Assembly: GCA_002900555.1 (NCBI GenBank)
Contig: MUGD01000087.1
Coordinates: 1-8,218, forward strand
DNA length: 8,218 nucleotides
Reading direction: 5' to 3'
Origin: Thermoplasmata archaeon M9B2D
Lineage (GTDB): Archaea > Thermoplasmatota > E2 > DHVEG-1
Below, in pieces: positions 1 through 3,616 of the stretch. The number at the start of each line of letters is the position of its first letter. Within the stretch, counting starts at the first letter, position 1. The notes beneath the pieces are model-generated. The model saw only the letters and a list, made by a program, of their open reading frames with translations. It searched no databases and was not told the DNA's origin. The position numbers and the translations under genes are program-made.

Positions 1-173
1 CGCACTATCGATGTCCTACTCGATTAAAATTGTTTCTAATAAAATCAGCTGAAAAAAACCTTGTTCACTATGAAATCAACAAAAAGGACAGACCGTGAGT
101 CTAAACCGAAACGCGTTTCCAGCGGATTACACACAACACGTGGGCGATGACATTGCCTCGTAGATGAATTACA

Positions 174-193
174 AAAGAATTTCGCAATTCTTT
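174..193. repeat. Perfect 8-bp-stem inverted repeat (hairpin)
   Basis: AAAGAATT, then the four-base loop TCGC, then AATTCTTT. All eight pairs match. It could fold as an RNA hairpin or end an upstream transcript on either strand, but no long T-run follows it. Its function is not known. Confidence 0.6.
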
Positions 194-226
194 CCTTTGC
201 TTGTGGTCACTGTGACACTGTTTTTA

Positions 227-250
227 TGTTTCTTAACGCAACAAGAAACA
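227..250. repeat. Inverted repeat TGTTTCTT-N8-AAGAAACA, possible operator
   Basis: The two 8-base arms are exact reverse complements around an 8-base spacer, giving a 24-bp dyad. It lies about 40 bp upstream of the nikR TATA box. The symmetry suits a dimeric or tetrameric DNA-binding protein. NikR itself binds a spaced palindrome in other organisms, so autoregulation is possible but is inference only. Confidence 0.45.
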
Positions 251-272
251 ACCTCCCTAGAACACTCCTGAC

Positions 273-290
273 GTTGTTGAGAAGAACAAC
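273..290. repeat. Inverted repeat GTTGTT-N6-AACAAC abutting the nikR TATA box
   Basis: Two exact 6-base arms flank a 6-base spacer. The dyad ends at 290 and the TATA box starts at 291, so it covers the position of the TFB recognition element. A protein bound here would compete with or recruit TFB. It shares an AAGAA-CAAC-like string with the 227-250 dyad (AAGAAACAAC at 243-252 and AAGAACAAC at 282-290). The regulator is not identified. Confidence 0.45.
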
Positions 291-298
291 ATATATAA
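291..298 (+). promoter_or_regulatory. TATA box of nikR
   Basis: ATATATAA is centred near 294. Archaeal transcription normally starts about 26-27 bases downstream, here near 320, which would give a leader of roughly ten bases carrying the AAGGTGG ribosome binding site. Confidence 0.7.
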
Positions 299-319
299 TC
301 GTGCTACGTTTTTCACATG

Positions 320-326
320 AAGGTGG
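320..326 (+). promoter_or_regulatory. Ribosome binding site deciding the nikR start
   Basis: AAGGTGG lies four bases before the ATG at 331 and matches the archaeal anti-SD complement GGAGGTGA well. It supports that ATG over the in-frame ATG at 226, which lies upstream of the promoter and would add 35 residues unlike any NikR. Confidence 0.7.
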
Positions 327-330
327 TACC

Positions 331-741
331 ATGGAAACCATAACCCGATTTGGCGTCTCAATAGAACCTATTCTCTTAGAAAAGTTTGATCGTATGATGA
401 AAAGGAAACATTATTCAAATCGCTCGGAGGCCATTCGCGATCTTATCAGACAACATCTTGTGAAAGAACACATAAAAAATCCAAATGCCCGCGTCATCGG
501 AACATTGACTATGGTCTATGACCATCACACAGGACCGCTCGTGGATCGACTCCTTGAGATTCAACATGACCATTACCAGGAGATCCTAACCACAACACAC
601 ATCCATATTGACCATACCACCTGTCTAGAGGTTTTGGTATTGAAAGGAAAAACACAAAATATCCAAAAACTCGCAGACACCATAAAATCATTAAAAGGGA
701 TAAAACACGGGGAACTTGTGGTGACGCAACAGACAATCTAA
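331..741 (+). CDS. nikR: Nickel-responsive transcriptional regulator NikR
   Basis: The product has 136 residues, the usual NikR length. Residues 1-45 form the ribbon-helix-helix DNA-binding domain: the strand TRFGVSI, then helices with YSNRSEAIRDLIR at 28-40. Residues 53-136 form the ACT-like regulatory domain. All four high-affinity nickel ligands known from E. coli NikR (His76, His87, His89, Cys95) have counterparts at His79, His90, His92 and Cys98, the last three in the pattern H-I-H-I-D-H-T-T-C. This indicates a true nickel sensor that represses, or in some species activates, nickel uptake and nickel-enzyme genes when Ni2+ is bound. It appears to be transcribed alone from the TATA box at 291. 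No transporter or nickel-enzyme gene is visible beside it, so its targets are unknown. The ATG at 331 was chosen for its ribosome binding site and the family start. Confidence 0.93.
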   Translation: METITRFGVSIEPILLEKFDRMMKRKHYSNRSEAIRDLIRQHLVKEHIKNPNARVIGTLTMVYDHHTGPLVDRLLEIQHDHYQEILTTTHIHIDHTTCLEVLVLKGKTQNIQKLADTIKSLKGIKHGELVVTQQTI

Positions 742-1057
742 GTGAAGTAACGTCCGTAGAATCCTCTCAGGCTATTGCTGTTATATTTTAATTATGATTA
801 CAACGATTTTCTGATTATTTACATCTATTAATGCCCCACCCCATTTGTGAGATATTTTAGAGGTACTGCAGGAGGGAGTATAGACCCAGAATGATATCCC
901 CACAGTAAAAAATAGTCAAAAAATGCTTAATAAATTCAGTATTGTTTCCATGAAAATAAAGGCGTCGACAATAAGAGAAGAGAGGAGATTTGACAGCCCA
1001 ATTTACCGGTAAAAAATTAATATTTCCCAGGTTAACTGACAGAGGCTTATTCAAAAT
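742..1057. other. Gene-free AT-rich stretch downstream of nikR
   Basis: I see no credible gene. A minus-strand frame at 857-1054 exists only with a TTG start and has no family features. The stretch holds a repeat unit at about 841-903 with a partner at about 1540-1621, a 14-base tRNA-3'-end-like string at 863-876, and a perfect 12-bp palindrome TTTACCGGTAAA at 1002-1013, about 45 bases past the membrane-protein gene's stop. No strong T-run terminator for nikR is evident. Confidence 0.5.
869..894. repeat. Imperfect direct repeat, left copy
   Basis: 21 of 26 bases match 1583-1608 in the same orientation, and the similarity continues more weakly to about 903. A further shared CCATTTGT lies upstream (841-848 here, 1540-1547 in the partner), with about 15 more bases between the blocks in the right copy. 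The copies flank the membrane-protein gene. The origin is unknown: decayed mobile-element ends, a duplicated site or a degenerate coding fragment are all possible. Confidence 0.45.
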
Positions 1058-1375
1058 TTATAGAAATAATAGCAAAATAAATATTAAAACTCCTAATGTA
1101 AGTACAGCAATCCCTGTTGCTACTGCAATTTTTTTTCTCTTTTTTTCAGATTCTGTAAGAGGTCTAATTCTTCCTTTTTCTTTATATTTGTTTTCTATTG
1201 ATTGTCCTATTGATAATCCAAACGCTACACCTAATGCAGGACCTATACCAATAAATCCTGGATTATCGGTAGCAATGCTTAGGGGAATTCCAAGTCCTGA
1301 GAAAATAGCGATACCTATCGCCATCCAGATTCCTAAAAAATGCCCTTCTGGATATTTATCGTCTTTATTTTCCAT
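1058..1375 (-). CDS. Small three-helix membrane protein, function unknown
   Basis: The product has 105 residues when started at the ATG at 1375. A short charged N-terminus (MENKDDKYPEGH) is followed by hydrophobic, glycine-rich segments at about 12-36 and 40-60. Then comes a charged loop (ENKYKEKGRIRPLTESEKKRKK, about 61-82), and a strongly hydrophobic C-terminal helix at about 83-105. Regular small residues in the first two helices suggest tight helix packing. I recall similar uncharacterised small membrane proteins in archaea and bacteria but can give no name or activity. An upstream in-frame ATG would add 20 residues. I prefer 1375 because a TATA box lies about 27 bases upstream, which predicts a leaderless message starting at this codon. 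The gene is AT-rich (19 of 60 bases are G+C on the line at 1081), poorer than tgtA, and it stands alone, which fits recent acquisition. Confidence 0.75.
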   Translation of the reverse strand: MENKDDKYPEGHFLGIWMAIGIAIFSGLGIPLSIATDNPGFIGIGPALGVAFGLSIGQSIENKYKEKGRIRPLTESEKKRKKIAVATGIAVLTLGVLIFILLLFL

Positions 1376-1393
1376 AATACCAAAAAAAATTGA

Positions 1394-1406
1394 TATATAT
1401 TTAAAA
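1394..1406 (-). promoter_or_regulatory. TATA box of the membrane-protein gene
   Basis: On the minus strand this reads TTTTAAATATATA. The TTTAAATA core is centred near 1401, so transcription should begin near 1374-1375, at the chosen ATG. That predicts a leaderless transcript, and no ribosome binding site is seen. Confidence 0.6.
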
Positions 1407-1469
1407 GTTGTTACACAAAAATTAAGCAATTGCATAAATTTATTGGTAAATTAAGTAAGATTAATTATG

Positions 1470-1494
1470 CAGGGGAAAGGATGTAAACCCCCTG
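1470..1494. repeat. Inverted repeat CAGGGG-N13-CCCCTG
   Basis: Two exact 6-base arms flank a 13-base centre. GC-rich arms stand out in otherwise AT-rich DNA. The middle, GGATGTAAACCCC, loosely resembles a reverse-complement tRNA T-arm. Function unknown. Confidence 0.4.
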
Positions 1495-1582
1495 ACAATA
1501 GTGCCCGTCAAGAGAGTATAATCTAATAATATAAAACTCCCATTTGTCACTATGAGACGAAAAGGAGAGGGATTAATTCCCC

Positions 1583-1608
1583 CAGTAGGGGATATAGACC
1601 TAGACTGA
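1583..1608. repeat. Imperfect direct repeat, right copy
   Basis: Partner of 869-894 (21 of 26 identical, same orientation), 714 bp apart. The two copies bracket the small membrane-protein gene and its promoter. Confidence 0.45.
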
Positions 1609-1745
1609 GATACCATCATAGGAAAATCTTTTTTGTTTATCAACATATGAGAAAATTTTTCGAAAATCATACATAAAAGGAAGTTGCGGGGGCATTTAAC
1701 TCAAGGTATTAGAGCCGCGATTCGGTATTCAATTTTTAACATTTC

Positions 1746-1759
1746 AAAAGGAGAAAAAG
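1746..1759 (-). terminator. T-rich terminator after tRNA-Phe
   Basis: On the minus strand the ten bases after the tRNA 3' end lead into CTTTTTCTCCTTTT. T-runs without a required hairpin are typical archaeal termination signals. Confidence 0.5.
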
Positions 1760-1768
1760 TGTTCAAAG

Positions 1769-1841
1769 TGCCGCAGGAGGGGATCGAACCCTCGACATCA
1801 CGGTCTTCAGCCGTGCACTCTCCCATCTGAGTTACCGCGGC
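1769..1841 (-). tRNA. tRNA-Phe (anticodon GAA)
   Basis: The 73-base cloverleaf includes the discriminator A73. The acceptor stem is GCCGCGG/CTGCGGC with one G-U pair. The D-arm is ACTC/GAGT with loop AGATGGGA, which contains G15, G18 and G19. The anticodon arm is CACGG/CCGTG around CTGAAGA, giving GAA. The variable loop has five bases, and the T-arm is GAGGG/CCCTC with loop TTCGATC. There is no intron and no encoded CCA, so the CCA must be added enzymatically. G15 is the position that archaeal TgtA modifies to start archaeosine synthesis. No TATA box is present at the expected distance (about 1867), so the tRNA may be processed from the transcript of the regulator gene just upstream. Confidence 0.97.
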
Positions 1842-1867
1842 AAAAAAAATAATGAAGCGATGCTTCA
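1842..1867 (-). terminator. Hairpin plus T-run between the regulator gene and tRNA-Phe
   Basis: On the minus strand TGAAGC-ATC-GCTTCA (1867-1853) is a perfect 6-bp stem whose first three bases are the regulator's stop codon. It is followed by TTA and then eight T residues ending one base before the tRNA. It looks like a terminator, or a processing/attenuation element if the tRNA depends on readthrough. Confidence 0.55.
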
Positions 1868-2185
1868 CCCAAGTTCCTTCATAATTTCATTAATGGTTTC
1901 TTGCATCTCTTTTAACTTCTGTTTCAGCATCGGGGTCGCCTTATTGGCAGATTCCGTGGTCACTGCTCCCTGAGGGGATGGTTCGATAAGCCCTTCTTGC
2001 TCCAATATCCGTAATGAATACCGCACCATGTGCTGTGGGTGTTTGGTAAGCTCGGATAATTTGATGATACCAGCAGGTTCGTTTTGCCGTAACGTTTGAA
2101 GAACAAGCACATGCCTTTTTAAGATATCAAGCTCTGTTTCGATGACATTTGTAAGAACAATCCTTTCTTTTTTTTCCGGTTTCAT
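1865..2185 (-). CDS. Small winged-helix transcriptional regulator (putative)
   Basis: The product has 106 residues. Residues about 17-77 read as a winged helix-turn-helix. A first helix (ETELDILKRHVLVLQTL) is followed by IIKLSELTKHPQHMVRYSLRIL as helix-turn-recognition helix, then a short wing (GLIEPSPQGAVTT). The C-terminal helix (about 86-104, MLKQKLKEMQETINEIMKEL) is amphipathic and probably dimerises. This architecture is common in small archaeal regulators; the effector and targets cannot be read from sequence. An in-frame ATG 25 codons upstream would place the start inside the TATA region, so I use the ATG at 2185, preceded by GGATTGGGGG. A 25-bp dyad between TATA box and start suggests autoregulation. 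The gene is followed immediately by tRNA-Phe, and nop5 is divergent. Confidence 0.8.
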   Translation of the reverse strand: MKPEKKERIVLTNVIETELDILKRHVLVLQTLRQNEPAGIIKLSELTKHPQHMVRYSLRILEQEGLIEPSPQGAVTTESANKATPMLKQKLKEMQETINEIMKELG

Positions 2186-2208
2186 TAAAAAACCCCCAAT
2201 CCTTCGAT

Positions 2209-2233
2209 ACTTGTTAACACTCGTAATACAAGT
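2209..2233. promoter_or_regulatory. Possible operator ACTTGT-N13-ACAAGT
   Basis: Exact 6-base arms are separated by 13 bases and centred at 2221, between the regulator's TATA box (2237-2247) and its ATG, over the expected transcription start. A dimer bound here would block its own promoter. This is inferred from symmetry and position only. Confidence 0.4.
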
Positions 2234-2236
2234 TCC

Positions 2237-2247
2237 TATATTTAAAA
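2237..2247 (-). promoter_or_regulatory. TATA box of the winged-helix regulator
   Basis: On the minus strand this reads TTTTAAATATA. The expected transcription start is near 2215, giving a leader of about 30 bases before the ATG at 2185. Confidence 0.6.
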
Positions 2248-2317
2248 TCTCTTTTATCACCAGGTTATTGACAAAAATCTATCGTAAACTACATTAGAAT
2301 GGAGCCCTTATCCAACC

Positions 2318-3211
2318 ATGATGACACAGTATCTAATCACAAAATGGTTCGGGACATTTCTCTGTGACAAAACCACAGTCCAGAGAGAAATCCTATTCCC
2401 CAAAGACGGAAAAGAAATCGCAACACGGGTACGGCAAATCGAGAAAAACACCATCCTAGATGAAGAAAAAAAAATTGTGAACTCTCCATCCGTTCTTGTC
2501 AATGAAAAACGTCTGCAAGACCTTGGCTCATACGTTCATGACGACCCGGTCTTTACGACAATTCTGATAAACCCGCAGGACTACGGGTTCCCCCTTAAAC
2601 TTCTACATGAGGCGATGATACACATTACAAAAGAACGAGTAGATGAACAGCTTCAATCAGAAGATTTACAATTGATGCAGATGGTCAACGCACTTGACGA
2701 CCTTATCCAGACCGCAAATCTCCTCTCAGAGCGCCTCACCTGCTGGTCACTGCTTCCGACCTCAAAAAAGAAGGTAAAACCATTCGAAAAAACCCTCTCC
2801 GCAGTCAACGATGAGATAGCACGTTTACAACAGCAAATCGAAACGGACATGGAAGCAATCGCCCCAAATACCAGCAGTATCATCGGGCCACTCATCGGCG
2901 CACGGCTCATTGCCTTGGCAGGAGGGATGCAAAAGATGGCGATGCTACCTGCATCAACCATCCAGATTCTTGGTGCTGAGAAAGCACTATTCCGATTCAA
3001 GAAAGACGGAGGCAGGCCGCCAAAACACGGTGTCATCTTCCAACACTCCTTGGTAAACTGCGCACCGAAAACAAACCGAGGCAAGATAGCAAGACTTCTT
3101 GCCACAAAACTATCAACTGCAATAAAGGCGGATGTCTTCACCAAAAGAAATATCGCTAGTGAACTACAAGAAGACATCAACACCAGGTTGCAAGAGATAC
3201 GAAAAAAATAA
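2318..3211 (+). CDS. nop5: Nop5/Nop56-family C/D-box RNP core protein, short form
   Basis: The product has 297 residues. Archaeal Nop5 bridges L7Ae bound to the sRNA kink-turn and fibrillarin, building the enzyme that 2'-O-methylates rRNA and tRNA. Residues about 1-110 correspond to the divergent fibrillarin-binding N-terminal domain. Residues 111-180 are helical (NLLSERLTCWS, then KKVKPFEKTLSAVNDEIARL). Residues 182-280 are a clear Nop domain: APNTSSIIGPLIGARLIALAGG, MLPASTIQILGAEKALFRF, PPKHGVIFQHSLVN and RGKIARLLATKL. It ends in a short basic tail and a double stop (TAA TAA). Full-length homologues are often near 400 residues; here the coiled-coil segment is reduced and the WY--HFPEL-like stretch after ERL is absent. 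The fibrillarin gene that usually sits next to nop5 is not in this window. Start: the first of two adjacent ATGs, with GGAG 13 bases upstream and no obvious TATA box. Confidence 0.9.
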   Translation: MMTQYLITKWFGTFLCDKTTVQREILFPKDGKEIATRVRQIEKNTILDEEKKIVNSPSVLVNEKRLQDLGSYVHDDPVFTTILINPQDYGFPLKLLHEAMIHITKERVDEQLQSEDLQLMQMVNALDDLIQTANLLSERLTCWSLLPTSKKKVKPFEKTLSAVNDEIARLQQQIETDMEAIAPNTSSIIGPLIGARLIALAGGMQKMAMLPASTIQILGAEKALFRFKKDGGRPPKHGVIFQHSLVNCAPKTNRGKIARLLATKLSTAIKADVFTKRNIASELQEDINTRLQEIRKK

Positions 3212-3212
3212 T

Positions 3213-3237
3213 AAAAAAAAAAAGGAAAAACTCCTTT
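3213..3237. terminator. Bidirectional terminator between convergent genes
   Basis: AAAGGA (3221-3226) pairs with TCCTTT (3232-3237) around AAAAC. Eleven A residues at 3213-3223 give an eleven-T run for minus-strand transcripts, and T-rich DNA follows on the plus strand. It serves nop5 from the left and the coiled-coil gene from the right. Confidence 0.6.
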
Positions 3238-3481
3238 ATTTTTCCTCTTTTTTCAGGAGCTGTAACTGCAAATCTTGCAGCTCTTTGATATATTTCTCTA
3301 TTTGCTGGATCGCAGTAAGCAACTTGTAAATCTCTGCATCTTCTGGAGTGGGGGGTACTGCAGATTGCGGGAACTCCTCCTTTTTCTTATGGAATTCGGA
3401 GGCATCGTATTTCTCCTTTAAAAACTCACGGGTGGATTTTAGGTTCTTTATCTGTTCTGATAGTTCATGGAATTCATTCAT
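3236..3481 (-). CDS. Small coiled-coil protein, function unknown
   Basis: The product has 81 residues from the ATG at 3481. It is highly charged and helical. Residues about 3-36 form one helix (ELSEQIKNLKSTREFLKEKY), a proline-rich turn follows (FPQSAVPPTPEDAE, 37-50), and residues 51-80 form a second helix (LLTAIQQIEKYIKELQDLQLQLL) with heptad hydrophobics. The whole would fold as a helical hairpin, possibly oligomeric. I recognise no family. An ATG three codons earlier (3490) directly abuts GAGGA; the ATG at 3481 puts that GAGG about ten bases upstream, a workable spacing, so I prefer it. It is the last gene of a tight minus-strand series after tgtA and ends at the bidirectional terminator. 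The role may relate to tgtA or be independent. Confidence 0.7.
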   Translation of the reverse strand: MNEFHELSEQIKNLKSTREFLKEKYDASEFHKKKEEFPQSAVPPTPEDAEIYKLLTAIQQIEKYIKELQDLQLQLLKKEEK

Positions 3482-3493
3482 CGTTTCCATTCC

Positions 3494-3616
3494 TCAAATT
3501 AAGCTTTTCACGTAGAGTGCAATTATAGTTGTAATAATCATTGAGATAATAAGAGTTTTGGATACCGTCGGATATGGTTTATTTGATAGATTCTCGTGTT
3601 TTAACCGCGATTCCAT
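3494..3616 (-). CDS. Possible 40-residue single-pass membrane peptide overlapping tgtA
   Basis: From the ATG at 3616 this frame encodes 40 residues. A polar, basic N-terminus (MESRLKHENLSNKPYPTVSK) is followed by a hydrophobic segment at 21-36 (TLIISMIITTIIALYV) and the tail KSLI. It starts inside tgtA, overlaps its last 38 bases in another frame, and stops at 3494, twelve bases before the coiled-coil gene's start. The topology resembles tail-anchored archaeal proteins such as Sec61-beta/SecG, but I see no diagnostic match and do not claim that identity. No clear ribosome binding site is seen, which would fit coupling to tgtA translation. The case rests on filling an otherwise empty 97-base gap in register with a membrane helix. 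Chance is a real alternative. Confidence 0.4.
   Translation of the reverse strand: MESRLKHENLSNKPYPTVSKTLIISMIITTIIALYVKSLI

Larger units (their letters stand above)
1..330. other. Gene-free left edge and nikR upstream region
   Basis: I see no supportable gene in this stretch. Two plus-strand frames are open from the left edge, with stops at 50-52 and 96-98. Either could be the tail of a truncated upstream gene, but neither has a recognisable motif. The stretch contains several perfect inverted repeats: a 12-bp palindrome at 108-119 (GAAACGCGTTTC), a hairpin at 174-193, an 11-bp palindrome at 206-216 (GTCAC-T-GTGAC), and two further dyads at 227-250 and 273-290. The right end holds the nikR promoter. 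Confidence 0.6.
1407..1745. other. Gene-poor stretch between the membrane gene and tRNA-Phe
   Basis: I see no convincing gene. A minus-strand frame of 69 codons (1461-1670) has no domain, no ribosome binding site and no family resemblance. The stretch contains a perfect inverted repeat CAGGGG-N13-CCCCTG (1470-1494), the right copy of the direct repeat near 1583-1608, and a G/C-richer island at about 1711-1726 of unknown role. Confidence 0.5.

Noticed and set aside
130..185. C/D-box sRNA suggested by GATGA-like strings near 145 and 163
   Set aside because: No D or D' box (CTGA) lies at a suitable distance, so the pairings required for a C/D sRNA are missing.
226..330. Upstream extension of the nikR frame to the ATG at 226
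   Set aside because: It would start before the TATA box at 291 and add 35 residues not found in NikR; the ATG at 331 has a good ribosome binding site.
857..1054. 65-codon minus-strand frame just after the membrane gene
   Set aside because: It begins with TTG, lacks a ribosome binding site and family features, and overlaps the repeat unit.
990..1454. 154-codon plus-strand frame
   Set aside because: It is antisense to the membrane-protein gene, whose promoter and hydrophobic pattern are much more convincing.
1461..1670. 69-codon minus-strand frame
   Set aside because: No domain, no ribosome binding site, and it runs through the direct repeat and the 1470-1494 inverted repeat. I cannot exclude a degenerate gene.
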